Positions 53,912-63,010 are shown, counted from the first letter of the stretch. The stretch: 64,000 bases of DNA from Bradyrhizobium sp. AZCC 1610 (GCF_036924515.1 NZ_JAZHRR010000001.1:5427001-5491000); one strand, 5' to 3'. Translations and numbers: made by a program. Notes: generated by a model from the sequence alone, not told the origin.

Positions 53912-54180
53912 GAGTGGTGTATACCACCGAGGCACTTGCTGACCTCGATGGCATCTTCGATTACATTGTCAACCATTACCCCGCTATTTCGGATGCGTTC
54001 CAAAATCGGCTTCACGCGGTCATTGCGCGCGTCGCCCGATGGCCAGAGAGCGCACAAGAAGTTTCCGAGCGGCCGGGAGTTCGTGTGGCACCGCTGATCC
54101 GATATCCATACAAAGTCTTCTATCGGGTATCGGGTGACACGGTAGAAATTCTCCACGTTCACCACGCCGCTCGCGAGTAG
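53908..54180 (+). CDS. ParE/RelE-type toxin
   Basis: The 90-residue product fits the ParE/RelE fold: VVYTTEALADLDGIFDYIVNHYP at the start, RVARWPESAQEVSERPGVRVAPLIRYPYKVFYRV, and the C-terminal strand VEILHVHHAARE. ParE toxins act on gyrase, RelE toxins on ribosome-bound mRNA; the VFYRV..DTVEILHVHH ending favours ParE. The pair lies between the intact ggt gene and a scar of ggt and oxidoreductase fragments, a sign of insertion. Confidence 0.9.
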   Translation: MRVVYTTEALADLDGIFDYIVNHYPAISDAFQNRLHAVIARVARWPESAQEVSERPGVRVAPLIRYPYKVFYRVSGDTVEILHVHHAARE

Positions 54181-54189
54181 AGGCGGCGA

Positions 54190-54282
54190 GATCAGAAGGT
54201 TGTCCGCCGGCTCGTAGACATGCGGATAATGATCCGACTTGATCGCGAGCGAGCTGTTCTAGCCGTGCGTCCAGGTGGCACC
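54190..54282 (-). pseudogene. fragment of the FAD oxidoreductase gene
   Basis: The minus strand reads ATWTHG, a stop, then NSSLAIKSDHYPHVYEPADN, matching ASWTHGWNSRLAI and the following part of the intact protein at 55872-57164. A Trp codon has become a stop. Nucleotide identity is about 83% by eye. It is fused to a ggt fragment, and no further coding part exists. Confidence 0.87.
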
Positions 54283-54285
54283 ATT

Positions 54286-54402
54286 ATCCAGACCCTGCCG
54301 ATGAAATTCGCTTGCCCCAGCATCGTGCTGCGCGACGGCGACACCAACAGCGGCGCCACCGAGCCCTTCCACGCCTGGAGCGAGGCGGTCGCGGAAGGCT
54401 GA
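54286..54402 (+). pseudogene. fragment of the gamma-glutamyltransferase gene (3' end)
   Basis: The first 78 bases are identical to 53487-53564 of the intact gene; the following codons differ (EPFHAWSEAVAEG instead of EVFQPWSEAVAEA) before a stop at the same place. It has no start region. The contrast between a perfect 78-base match and a diverged end suggests that this may be the original 3' end of the gene or a gene-conversion tract. Confidence 0.9.
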
Positions 54403-54433
54403 ATCGAGCAGCACCACGTCGCACGAAACACAA

Positions 54434-54463
54434 AGAAAGTGCGGCAGTGATGCCGCACTTTCT
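54434..54463 (-). terminator. rho-independent terminator of the DUF1236 gene
   Basis: AGAAAGTGCGGCA and TGCCGCACTTTCT form a perfect 13-bp stem with a 4-base loop, 28 bases beyond the minus-strand stop at 54492. Read on the minus strand it is followed by a T-rich stretch (TTGTGTTTCG). Confidence 0.8.
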
Positions 54464-54491
54464 CTTGCTCAACGTCAGCGCGTCCGCTTGC

Positions 54492-55769
54492 CTACCGAGG
54501 CTGCGGCTCGATCGTCACCATGCAATCGGCGCCGCTCTGACCTGACACCACGATCTGTCCGTCCCCCGCACCCAGCGCAATCGGCGCGGTCGAGGCGCCA
54601 CCGGGGACACGGACCGTGACGCTGATGGCTTCCTGCTGTGCCGTCGAACCGACGGTCTGCGGCGTCAGTTCGGTGACATTGCCGGCGGTGTCGCGCCGCA
54701 TGATGCGGCACGGCGAGGCACCACCGGCGGCGGCCGTCGAGCTGGTGTATCCGGCTCCGGCTGTACCGCTCGTGCTGCCAGTGCTGCTCTCGCCGCCGGC
54801 GGCACGAATACGGGAGGCGTCACGCGGGACCTGGCTGACGATCCGCTTGGTGCGCGGCTCGACGATGACGATGTCGTCATCGGTCGTGAAGTACTCGTAA
54901 TCACGGTACTCAGGTTCGATCGCGACGATCTCCCGAGGCAGCCGATGGAACCGCACATGGCGCGGCACGGGTTCGCCGATCCGGATCGCGATGTTGAGGT
55001 TGCGCTGCGGCGGCGCCAGACGTTCGCGGGTCAGGGTCTGGGAAATCCGTACCTGCTTTTCGGTCGAGATATTCGACTGCTGGCCGGCCTGCGTCTGGCC
55101 GGTCTGGCTCTGCGTGGTCTGGCCAGAAGGCGGTGTGCGCGTGGTATCCGTCGCGGTAGATGGCCGGCCCGCATCCTTATCCCGCTCCGCAGCATCCTTC
55201 GAGCTGTCGCGCTGATCGCGGCCCTGCTCCTTCTGCGTCGTGGTCGTGCCCTCGCGCTCCTTCTGAGCGGACGGGGTTCCATCCTTCGACTTTTCCTGCT
55301 CCGCCGTGGACTTGCCGCGCGCTTTATCGCGATCCATCTCGGCGCTGCCCTTGCCGCTGTCCTTGGCGTCCTTGCCCTCACGGGCTGTTTGTGCGTCGCG
55401 GCCGCCCTGGCGGGAATCCTGTGCGCGCTCACGGGATTTTGCATCCTCGCCGCGTCCGCGCTTGTCATCGCTTGCGGTTGCCGGACGCTCGCTCGATGGC
55501 GCGGCCTTGCCACGTTCCTCGGTCTGTCGGGAACCGGCTCCCCTTTCTTCGCGGCCGGCCGCCCCTTGGGTCCTTTGTTCCGCGCCTCGCCCACGCTCCT
55601 GCGCCCGCTCCGCACCGCGTTCCTGCGATGCAGCACCACCCTTGCCGGTATCGCTTGGGCGCATCTGTTTCTGCTCTTCGCCTCTTGCTCCCGGCGCCTG
55701 GCCGTAGGAAACAGCCGGGGCCAGCATCAGGCAGATAATTCCAGTCGATAATAATAGCTGCTTGCGCAT
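54492..55769 (-). CDS. DUF1236 protein with long charged low-complexity region
   Basis: The 425-residue product starts with a signal peptide (MRKQLLLSTGIICLMLAPAV, cleaved near SYGQA), so it is exported. Residues about 30-230 are a low-complexity stretch rich in Glu, Lys, Arg, Gln and Gly with repeated REERG- and KDGxx-like runs, expected to be disordered. A DUF1236 domain follows at about 240-310 (GEPVPRHVRFHRLPREIVAIEP and YFTTDDDIVIVEPRTKRIVSQVPRD), then a Ser/Gly/Thr-rich tail of about 110 residues. DUF1236 proteins are common in Bradyrhizobium and of unknown function. GGAGG precedes the ATG. Confidence 0.85.
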   Translation of the reverse strand: MRKQLLLSTGIICLMLAPAVSYGQAPGARGEEQKQMRPSDTGKGGAASQERGAERAQERGRGAEQRTQGAAGREERGAGSRQTEERGKAAPSSERPATASDDKRGRGEDAKSRERAQDSRQGGRDAQTAREGKDAKDSGKGSAEMDRDKARGKSTAEQEKSKDGTPSAQKEREGTTTTQKEQGRDQRDSSKDAAERDKDAGRPSTATDTTRTPPSGQTTQSQTGQTQAGQQSNISTEKQVRISQTLTRERLAPPQRNLNIAIRIGEPVPRHVRFHRLPREIVAIEPEYRDYEYFTTDDDIVIVEPRTKRIVSQVPRDASRIRAAGGESSTGSTSGTAGAGYTSSTAAAGGASPCRIMRRDTAGNVTELTPQTVGSTAQQEAISVTVRVPGGASTAPIALGAGDGQIVVSGQSGADCMVTIEPQPR

Positions 55770-55871
55770 GTTGACCTCCTACATATCGGCGTTACGCAAG
55801 CGAACGTGCACCGGTGATGGATGTTCCCCACCCCGACCGACTGTGATGTCGCTATTTCGGGCGACGAAACG

Positions 55872-57164
55872 CTAGATCCCGAGGCGGTCCCGCACCCGCC
55901 CCGCCACGACGGCGGCGGTGACGCCGAGCGGCCAGAACGCATGCAGCACCATCGGCTTGATGCCGGTGATGGGCATGTCGATCTCGGCATTCTTCCCGCC
56001 GACGAGACGCCGCGCGAGCTGCCCGCCCATCGCGGTCGACAGTGCTACACCGCGGCCGTTGCAGCCGAGCGCGATCAAAAGATTCTCCGCCGGCTCATGC
56101 ACATGCGGATAATGATCCGGCGTGATCGCGAGCCTGCTGTTCCAGCCGTGCGTCCAGCTCGCGCCCTTCATCTGCGGCCACAGCCGCTCCGCATAGCGGA
56201 TGAGATAGGCGACGTCGGACGGCTTGCTGATCCAGCGCATCGGGCCGCGGCCGCCCATCAGTAGACGGTTATGCTGATCGATGCGGTAATAGACGGTGAT
56301 GTGGCTGCTCTCGTACAGCACCGAGCGCGTCGGCATGATCGTGCGCGCGATCTCCTCGGGCAACGGCGCGGTGGCGGCGATCGAGGAGAACACCGGCACG
56401 ATGGTGCGGCGCAGGCCCGGCCACAGATCGTCCGTAAAGCCATTGGTCGCCAGCAGCACTTTTTCGGCGCGCACGGTTCCGCGCGGCGTCTCGATCCGCC
56501 AATGCGCGCCGTCGCGGGACAGGGAGAGCGCGGGCGTCTCGCCATGGACGGCAGCGCCGGCCGCGATCGCGGCGCGCGCCAACCCGCGTGCGTAGCTCAG
56601 CGGATGCAGGTCGCCACCGCGATTGTCGAGCATGGCGCAGAGATAGCGGTCGGTGCCGGTCATCTCCCGCATCTGTTCGCGGTTCAGCAGCGTCACCGGC
56701 ATGCCGCGTCGGATGCACTGCTTCGCCGTGTTTTCGATCGCCGCCGCGCTTGCTTCATTATATGCCGCGCGCAGCGTGCCGTTCTGCCGCGCCTCGCACG
56801 GAATCTGGTAGCGCCGGATCAGGTCGAACGTGTAGTTCGTGGTGCCATAGGCGAAGGCGATCATGCGGCCGCCGAGGTCGGCGCCAAAATCGGCTTCGAT
56901 CTTATCAGGGTCGTGCTTGAGGCCCGGATTGACCTGGCCGCCATTGTTGCCCGATGCGCCCCAGCCCGGCTGTTGCGCCTCCAGCACGGTCACGTCAACG
57001 CCCTGCTCGGCCAGATGCAGCGCGGTAGACAGTCCCGTAAAGCCGCCGCCGATGATCGCGACCGAAACTTTTCTGTCCGCATCGAGTGGCGGCGCCGGTG
57101 TCGGCGCCACGGCCGTATCGGCATAGAGGCTTGGCGGCAACGGCAGCGAGGCAGGCGCATTCAT
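55872..57164 (-). CDS. FAD-dependent oxidoreductase, PuuB/OrdL (gamma-glutamylputrescine oxidase-like) family
   Basis: This 430-residue DAO-type flavoenzyme has the FAD loop AIIGGGFTGLSTALHLAEQGVDVTVLE and GWGASGNNGGQVNPGLKHDP, as in PuuB/OrdL, and a C-terminal FAD segment GCNGRGVALSTAMGGQLARRL. Family members oxidise amines or N-substituted amino acids to aldehydes or imines with release of H2O2. The ATG at 57164 starts MNAPASLP; the frame is open a further 21 codons. It lies 16 bases after the ABC importer operon on the same strand, and with a PuuR-like regulator nearby, an amine or amino-acid substrate is likely. Confidence 0.88.
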   Translation of the reverse strand: MNAPASLPLPPSLYADTAVAPTPAPPLDADRKVSVAIIGGGFTGLSTALHLAEQGVDVTVLEAQQPGWGASGNNGGQVNPGLKHDPDKIEADFGADLGGRMIAFAYGTTNYTFDLIRRYQIPCEARQNGTLRAAYNEASAAAIENTAKQCIRRGMPVTLLNREQMREMTGTDRYLCAMLDNRGGDLHPLSYARGLARAAIAAGAAVHGETPALSLSRDGAHWRIETPRGTVRAEKVLLATNGFTDDLWPGLRRTIVPVFSSIAATAPLPEEIARTIMPTRSVLYESSHITVYYRIDQHNRLLMGGRGPMRWISKPSDVAYLIRYAERLWPQMKGASWTHGWNSRLAITPDHYPHVHEPAENLLIALGCNGRGVALSTAMGGQLARRLVGGKNAEIDMPITGIKPMVLHAFWPLGVTAAVVAGRVRDRLGI

Positions 57165-57180
57165 GGACAACGACCGAAGT

Positions 57181-57912
57181 TTAGAGCGGATGCAGCACGC
57201 GCCGCAAAAAGTCCTGCGTGCGCGCATGCTGCGGCTGGTTGAGGACGGCTTTCGCCGGCCCCTGCTCGACGATCACGCCACCGTCGATGAACAGCACACG
57301 ATCGGCGACGTCCTTCGCAAAGGCCATTTCATGGGTGACGACGACCATGGTCATGCCGTCATCGGCGAGCTTGCGCATGACGGAAAGCACATCGCCGACC
57401 AGTTCGGGATCGAGCGCCGAGGTCGGCTCGTCGAACAAGATAGCCTTCGGCTGCATGGCGAGCGCACGTGCTATCGCAACGCGCTGCTGCTGTCCGCCGG
57501 ACAGTTGCGGCGGATGGACATCGGCCTTCTCCGCCAGCCCCACCCGCGCCAGCAGGTCGCGGCCGCGCTCCAGCGCCTCGGCGCGCGGCTCCTGCTTCAC
57601 ATAGAGTGGCCCCTCGATGACGTTCTCGAGCGCGGTCCGGTGCGGGAACAGGTTGAAGCGCTGGAACACCATCGAGACCTGCGTCCGGATCGAAACGATC
57701 GAGGGCGCGTTGCGATCGACGCGCGCCCCCTCGACGCTGATATCGCCGCTGTCATAGCTTTCGAGCCCGTTGATACAGCGCAGGATGGTGGATTTGCCCG
57801 AGCCCGATGGGCCGACGATGCAGACCACCTCGCCTTTCTCGACCGACGCCGTGATGCCCTTCAGCACCTCGACCTTGCCAAAACTCTTGTGAACGTTGGA
57901 AAGCTCGATCAT
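57181..57912 (-). CDS. polar amino acid ABC importer ATPase (GlnQ/HisP type)
   Basis: The 243-residue ATPase begins [19 protein letters not shown] and has Walker [19 protein letters not shown], signature [17 protein letters not shown], Walker [21 protein letters not shown] and the switch [16 protein letters not shown]. These are the PAAT-family hallmarks. Its start overlaps the permease stop by four bases. The start of a longer open frame reaching 58569 is only a shadow of the permease gene. Confidence 0.93.
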   Translation of the reverse strand: MIELSNVHKSFGKVEVLKGITASVEKGEVVCIVGPSGSGKSTILRCINGLESYDSGDISVEGARVDRNAPSIVSIRTQVSMVFQRFNLFPHRTALENVIEGPLYVKQEPRAEALERGRDLLARVGLAEKADVHPPQLSGGQQQRVAIARALAMQPKAILFDEPTSALDPELVGDVLSVMRKLADDGMTMVVVTHEMAFAKDVADRVLFIDGGVIVEQGPAKAVLNQPQHARTQDFLRRVLHPL

Positions 57913-58562
57913 TTCTGGCCCGCCCGTTTTTCGAAGTGACGGACCAGCAGGATGAGCGGGATGCTCATGGTGAGATACATCAGCGCGACCAGCGTGAACA
58001 CGCTGGTGTTCTTGAACGTCGACGACGCGATCAGCTTGCCTTGAAGGGCGAGTTCGGCGACCGTGATGGTCGAGGCCTGCGACGAATCCTTCAGCATCAT
58101 GATCATGACGTTGCCGTAGGGCGGCAGCACGATTTTCACCGCCTGCGGCAGCACCACGCGGCGCATGGTCTGCCACCAGCCCATGCCGATCGCCTGCGCC
58201 GCCTCGATCTGCCCCTTGTCGATGGCCTCGATGCCGGCGCGGAAATTCTCGGCCTGATAGGCCGAATAGGCGATGCCGAGCCCGAGAACCGCGGCCTGCA
58301 GCGCCGTCAGCGTGACGCCGAGTTCCGGCATCACGAAGTAGAGGTAGAACAGCAGCACGATGATCGGAATGCCGCGGATTACGTTGATCAACCCGGCGCT
58401 GAACCCCGTGAGGACGCCGATGCCGGATACCCGCATCAAGGCCCAGATCAGGCCGAGCACGGTTGACAGCAACAGCGAACCGATCGTGACGATGATCGTC
58501 AGCGCCACGCCGCTCATCAGGATCGGCAGGAACTCGACCGTATCGCGCCAGAACGCCTGCAT
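57909..58562 (-). CDS. polar amino acid ABC importer permease
   Basis: This 217-residue permease has the His/Glu/Gln/Arg-type TM layout and the EAA loop [38 protein letters not shown]. Only one permease gene is present, so it presumably works as a homodimer. ATG at 58562 overlaps the binding-protein stop by one base, a tightly coupled operon. Confidence 0.92.
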   Translation of the reverse strand: MQAFWRDTVEFLPILMSGVALTIIVTIGSLLLSTVLGLIWALMRVSGIGVLTGFSAGLINVIRGIPIIVLLFYLYFVMPELGVTLTALQAAVLGLGIAYSAYQAENFRAGIEAIDKGQIEAAQAIGMGWWQTMRRVVLPQAVKIVLPPYGNVMIMMLKDSSQASTITVAELALQGKLIASSTFKNTSVFTLVALMYLTMSIPLILLVRHFEKRAGQK

Positions 58563-59329
58563 CAGGCACCCTGTGCCTTCAGGCCCCATTTATCGAGAAT
58601 TTTTTCGACGGTGCCGTTCGCCTTCAGCTTCGCCAGCGAAGCATTGATCTTGGCGAGCAGTTCGGTATCGCCCTTGCGCACGCCGATGCCGACCGAGCCG
58701 ATAGTGGTGGGCTTGTAGCTCTCGACGATGCGCGCCTCGGGGAAGCCGCCCTGCTTCAAATTGTAGGCAAGGATCGGATAATCGGCGAAGCCGGCCTTGA
58801 GACGCCCGGCATTCACGTCACGCAAAATGTCCGGAATGGTGTCGTAGGCCTTGACCTCGCTGAACAGGCCCGACTTCTTCAGCGCGTCGACGAAAGCCGT
58901 CCCGACCTGCGCGCCGACCACCTCGCCCTTCAGATCATCCTGCTTGGTGTACGTCTTGCTGTCGCTCTTCGGCACCAGCAGCCCCTCGCCGTAGCTGTAG
59001 AACGGTTCGGAGAAATCGATCACTTCCTTCCGCGTCGGCGTAACGAACATCGCCGCCGAGATGACGTCGATCTTGTTCGACGTCAGCGAGGCGATCAGCG
59101 TCGAGAACTGCATCGGCTCGATCTGGACCTGGAAGCCGGCGTCCTTGCCGATCTCGGTGATGAGATCGACCATGATACCCTGAATGCTGTTGGTCTTGGT
59201 GTCGAGGAAGGTGAAGGGCACGCCGGTCGGCGTCGAGCCCACTTTCAGCACCTTTTGCGCGGATGCCGGCATCGCGGCGGTGAGAACTACGGCCGCCATC
59301 GCAGCCTGAACGAGACGTTTGAGAGCCAT
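58562..59329 (-). CDS. polar amino acid ABC importer substrate-binding protein
   Basis: The product (255 residues) is a family-3 solute-binding protein. A signal peptide ends at AAMPASA and the mature domain begins [33 protein letters not shown], with [38 protein letters not shown] precedes the ATG at 59329. It opens the importer operon and is divergent from the PuuR-like regulator. The ligand is likely an amino acid or related amine; it cannot be fixed from sequence. Confidence 0.93.
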   Translation of the reverse strand: MALKRLVQAAMAAVVLTAAMPASAQKVLKVGSTPTGVPFTFLDTKTNSIQGIMVDLITEIGKDAGFQVQIEPMQFSTLIASLTSNKIDVISAAMFVTPTRKEVIDFSEPFYSYGEGLLVPKSDSKTYTKQDDLKGEVVGAQVGTAFVDALKKSGLFSEVKAYDTIPDILRDVNAGRLKAGFADYPILAYNLKQGGFPEARIVESYKPTTIGSVGIGVRKGDTELLAKINASLAKLKANGTVEKILDKWGLKAQGA

Positions 59330-59454
59330 GGCACCACCTCCTGGATCGAACACCGCCGCCCGCGTTAGACCAAAGAGTTGCGGGAAACGCCGTTCCGGCC
59401 TATTTTCACCATTATGAAATTGTGGTCACACTTGCCGCGGCATTGCAAGCGATT

Positions 59455-59468
59455 TTCATGCACATGAA
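59455..59468. promoter_or_regulatory. palindrome before the PuuR-like regulator gene
   Basis: TTCATG and CATGAA are perfect arms around CA, 15 bases before the GTG at 59483, in the 153-base divergent region. The place suits an autoregulatory operator. A second, weaker dyad, TTTCA-N6-TGAAA, lies at 59404-59419. Confidence 0.5.
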
Positions 59469-59482
59469 GGAAGCAGGCTGAC

Positions 59483-60166
59483 GTGAGCGGTGGCAAGAGA
59501 ATTAAGAAGCCGGCGCCCAAAGCCAAGGCAAGGGCCACGGGAAAGGTGGCACGCAAGCCGAAGGCGAAGGCCGTCGCAAGGCCGGCCGAGCCCGCGATGG
59601 ATCTCGCCGTCGGCCGGCGCATTCGCGAGCTGCGCCGGGAACACAAGCTGTCGCTGGAGACGATTGCAGCGCGCACCGATCTGTCGATCGGCTTCCTCAG
59701 CCAGATCGAGCGCGGGCTGTCGTCGCCTTCGCTTCGCGTGCTCGCGACGCTGGCGGACGTGCTCGGCGTCGGCATCGCCGCGCTGTTCGGCTCCCGGCCA
59801 AGCGATGATCCCGCTTCCGGCGGCGTGGTGACGCGCCAGTTGCACCGCGCCGAACTGAAACTGTGGCGCACCGGCATTTCCAAACAATTGCTGAGCCCGG
59901 CGGGAACGGAAAACCGCCTGAATCTGTTTCTCGTGCACATGGAGCCCGGCGGCAACACCGGCGACGAACTCTACACCCATGACGGCGAAGAGGCTGGCCT
60001 GGTGCTGGAAGGCGAGATGACGCTCACGGTGGATGCCGAGACCTGGTCGCTCAAGACGGGCGACAGTTTTCGCTTCGCCAGCCGCCGCCCGCACCGCTTC
60101 TCAAATCCCGCGGAAGATGCGAAAGCAGTGGTGCTGTGGGTGAACTGCGTGACGGCGGCGTCATGA
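59483..60166 (+). CDS. XRE-cupin transcriptional regulator (PuuR-like)
   Basis: The 227-residue product has an unusual Lys/Ala-rich N-terminal tail (about 1-38, GKRIKKPAPKAKARATGKVA), an XRE helix-turn-helix (about 45-100, RIRELRREHKLSLETIAARTDLSIGFLSQIERG) and a C-terminal cupin (about 155-225, GEEAGLVLEGEMTLTVDAETWSLKTGDSFRFASRRPHRF). PuuR-type proteins repress amine or amino-acid use genes. It is divergent from the ABC importer and overlaps the molybdoenzyme gene by four bases (ATGA), so it probably controls both. The basic tail may add non-specific DNA contact, which is inference. Confidence 0.9.
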   Translation: MSGGKRIKKPAPKAKARATGKVARKPKAKAVARPAEPAMDLAVGRRIRELRREHKLSLETIAARTDLSIGFLSQIERGLSSPSLRVLATLADVLGVGIAALFGSRPSDDPASGGVVTRQLHRAELKLWRTGISKQLLSPAGTENRLNLFLVHMEPGGNTGDELYTHDGEEAGLVLEGEMTLTVDAETWSLKTGDSFRFASRRPHRFSNPAEDAKAVVLWVNCVTAAS

Positions 60167-62484
60167 ACGACGGTGTGGGACAAGAAATGGATCAAGCCCG
60201 AGAGGATTGGAGCCCGCACAGCGCGCATTGGGGCGCCTTCTCGGCCCGATGGAACGGCGCGACGCTGGATATCAAGCCTTACGCGGAGGATCCAGCGCCC
60301 TCCCCGATGTTGCAAAACTTCACCACGGCGATGCGTCACAAGGCGCGTATCCTGCGGCCGATGGTGCGCAAGGCATGGCTGGACCGGCGCGCACCCGGCG
60401 CGCGCAGCTTCGACCAGAAATTCGTCGCGTGCCCCTGGGACGAAGTGCTCGATCTTCTTGCCGGCGAATTGTCGCGGATCCGAACCGAGCATGGCGCGGC
60501 CGCGGTCTACGGCGGCTCCTATGGCTGGTCCAGCGCCGGACGTTTCCACCACGCGCAGAGCCAGGTTCATCGCTTCCTGAACACAGCGTTTGGCGGCTAT
60601 GTGCGTTCGGTGAACAGCTACAGCGCCGGCGCTTCGGCCGTGATCCTGCCGCATGTCCTCGGAGGCTACGAAAGCATCTCGCGCCACAACGTGACCTGGG
60701 ATCAGGTCGCCGAACATACCGATACGGTGCTGGCCTTCGGCGGCATGGCGCTGAAGAACTCGGACGTCGCAAGCGGCGGCATCAGCCGGCACATCGAGCG
60801 CGACGCGATGGAGAAGGCCGCGCGCCGCGGCGCCGTCTTCTACGGCATCGCGCCCTTGCGCGACGACATGCCGGAAGCGGCCGGCGCCCGCTGGCTGCCG
60901 ATCAGGGTCGGCACCGACGTGGCTCTGATGCTGGCGCTCGCGCACACGCTCCTCGTCGAAAATCTGTGTGACAGCGCCTTTGTCGCGCGCTATTGCACCG
61001 GCTTCGAAATCTTCGAACGCTACCTGCTCGGCCGCGACGACAATACGACAAAGGACGCGGCATGGGCCGCCGAGATCACCGGCATTCCCGCTGCCACGAT
61101 CGTCGACCTCGCCCGCCGACTGCCGCGCGGGCGCACCTTGATCACGGTCTCGCACTCATTGCAGCGGGCGCAATATGGCGAGCAGCCGGTGTGGATGGGC
61201 GCGGTGCTCGCGGCCATGCTTGGCCAGATCGGTCTGCCCGGCGGCGGATACAATTACGCGCTTGGTGCGCTCGGCCACACCGGCCGCCGGCTCAATGCCG
61301 TTCCGATTCCGACGCTATCGCAAGGCAAGAACGGCACCGCCGACTTCATCCCGGTCGCACGCGTCGCCGACATGCTCCTCCGTCCAGGCGAGACGTTCGA
61401 ATACAACGGCCGGTCGATGCGGTATCCCGACATCAAGCTGGTCTATTGGGCGGGCGGCAACCCCTTCCACCATCATCAGGACATCAATCGGCTGCGGCGG
61501 GCCTTCAATGTCCCGCAAACCATCGTCGTGCACGAAAGCGCCTGGACGCCGATGGCGAAGTTCGCCGACATCGTGCTGCCGGCGACGATGACGCTGGAGC
61601 GCGACGATATCGGCGCCGCGGGCACCGATCCCAGGCTGATCGCGATGCGCAAGGCCATGGACCCGGTCGGCGAAGCGCGCGACGATTTCGATATTTTTGC
61701 CGCGCTGTCGCGGCGATTGGGCGTCGAACAGGCCTTCACGGAAGGACGCGACGTCAGGCAATGGCTGGCCCATCTTTACGAGCCGACGCGGCGGGCGCTT
61801 GCCGATACCGGTTGGGATGCACCTGACTTCGATGAGTTCTGGCGGCGCGGCGAACTCGCGCTGCCGTCAGCCCCCGATGACGGTGGCTTTCTGCGCGCCT
61901 TCCGCAACGATCCCCTCAACAACAAACTGCCGACACCAAGCGGCAAGATCGAGATCTATTCGAAGACCATCGCAAGCTTCGGTTACGACGATTGCCCGCC
62001 CCACCCTGCATGGCTGCCGTCGACCGAACCGCCGGATTCGCGCCATCCGTTGACGCTGATCGCGAACCAGCCGTCGACCCGGCTGCACAGCCAGCTCGAC
62101 TTCGGTGCCTACAGCCAATCCAAGAAAATTGCCGGCCGCGAAGCCGTCCGCCTCAACCCCGTTGATGCTGATCGCCGCGGCATCGCCAATGCCGACATCG
62201 TCCGCCTGTTCAATGACCGGGGCGCGTGCCTGGCCGCCGCCGCTGTTTCGGACGATGTCATGCCCGGCGTGCTGCAATTGTCCACCGGCGCCTGGTACGA
62301 TCCGGCGCCCGGCGCGGCGGAGCATCCGCTCTGCGTCCATGGCAATCCGAACGTGCTCACCCGCGACATCGGCACATCGCGGCTGGCACAAGGCTGCTGC
62401 GGTCAGGTGACGGTGGTCGAGTGCGAGAAGTATAAGGGAGCGCTGCCGCCCATCCGCGCCTTTGATCCTCCCGATCAGGATTGA
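60163..62484 (+). CDS. molybdopterin oxidoreductase, BisC/TorA (biotin sulfoxide/TMAO reductase) family
   Basis: The 773-residue product is a DMSO-reductase-family enzyme of the BisC type: HSAHWGAFSARWNG at the start, YGGSYGWSSAGRFHHAQSQVHRFLN, VRSVNSYSAGASAVILPHVLGGYE (Ser ligand region), YWAGGNPFHHHQDINRLRRAF and the C-terminal cofactor domain with NQPSTRLHSQLDFGAYSQ. There is no twin-arginine signal and no N-terminal iron-sulfur motif, so it is cytoplasmic like BisC. It would reduce an S- or N-oxide. The ATG at 60163 overlaps the regulator stop; an ATG at 60187 is the alternative. Confidence 0.9.
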   Translation: MNDGVGQEMDQAREDWSPHSAHWGAFSARWNGATLDIKPYAEDPAPSPMLQNFTTAMRHKARILRPMVRKAWLDRRAPGARSFDQKFVACPWDEVLDLLAGELSRIRTEHGAAAVYGGSYGWSSAGRFHHAQSQVHRFLNTAFGGYVRSVNSYSAGASAVILPHVLGGYESISRHNVTWDQVAEHTDTVLAFGGMALKNSDVASGGISRHIERDAMEKAARRGAVFYGIAPLRDDMPEAAGARWLPIRVGTDVALMLALAHTLLVENLCDSAFVARYCTGFEIFERYLLGRDDNTTKDAAWAAEITGIPAATIVDLARRLPRGRTLITVSHSLQRAQYGEQPVWMGAVLAAMLGQIGLPGGGYNYALGALGHTGRRLNAVPIPTLSQGKNGTADFIPVARVADMLLRPGETFEYNGRSMRYPDIKLVYWAGGNPFHHHQDINRLRRAFNVPQTIVVHESAWTPMAKFADIVLPATMTLERDDIGAAGTDPRLIAMRKAMDPVGEARDDFDIFAALSRRLGVEQAFTEGRDVRQWLAHLYEPTRRALADTGWDAPDFDEFWRRGELALPSAPDDGGFLRAFRNDPLNNKLPTPSGKIEIYSKTIASFGYDDCPPHPAWLPSTEPPDSRHPLTLIANQPSTRLHSQLDFGAYSQSKKIAGREAVRLNPVDADRRGIANADIVRLFNDRGACLAAAAVSDDVMPGVLQLSTGAWYDPAPGAAEHPLCVHGNPNVLTRDIGTSRLAQGCCGQVTVVECEKYKGALPPIRAFDPPDQD

Positions 62485-62665
62485 TGCAGAGGCAACGACG
62501 ACACCCCGCATACCGGCTGTCCCACGTACCGGGGGAACATCGTGAAAGAATTTAGACATACCCGAATGAAATCGAAAATCCGAACTTAGGATTGTCGATT
62601 CAGACGCCGTCAATCCCTGCGGCCTAAGCTTCCCTGAGTTCGTATGGGTACATCAGGAGCCGAGC

Positions 62666-63010
62666 ATGCCGAACCGAGGGAAACACGGAAAAGCACGAGC
62701 CGCTGCCGCCGAGGCCCGAGAAGATATCATGAGCTCGGCTGCCTTAAGCGCCATGAGCGCGGGGGCTGTAAATGCCATGGCGGCAGTAGGCGCCGCCGTC
62801 ATCAAGCTGCACAAGGAGTTGATGGACAAAAAGCCGGAATGGTTCTGGCACCTGTTCGCGAAGTGCGAGGCCAAGGCCGCACGTCTCGCCGCGCAGGCCG
62901 CGCGCACGCCTCGCTCCAATGGTGATGCCACTTTCATTGAGGTCTACGCCAGGACCTTGCCGGAGCTGGTGAAGAAGGCGCTAAGCGCCCGCGAGCAGGC
63001 GCTGCACTGA
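62666..63010 (+). CDS. hypothetical small protein
   Basis: This 114-residue frame has a GGAG before the ATG and codon use like its neighbours. The product is Ala-rich and helical: a basic N-terminus (NRGKHGKARAAAAEAREDIM), a hydrophobic segment (about 22-48, rich in Ala, Met and Val, possibly one membrane-associated helix) and a charged C-terminal half (LFAKCEAKAARLAAQAARTP). I do not recognise a family. The flanking gaps (62485-62665 and 63011-63116) show nothing else. Confidence 0.55.
   Translation: MPNRGKHGKARAAAAEAREDIMSSAALSAMSAGAVNAMAAVGAAVIKLHKELMDKKPEWFWHLFAKCEAKAARLAAQAARTPRSNGDATFIEVYARTLPELVKKALSAREQALH

Noticed and set aside
53675..54402. A complete integrative element in the ggt 3' end
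   Set aside because: There is a direct repeat and cargo, but no integrase, transposase or terminal inverted repeats, so only a scar is claimed.
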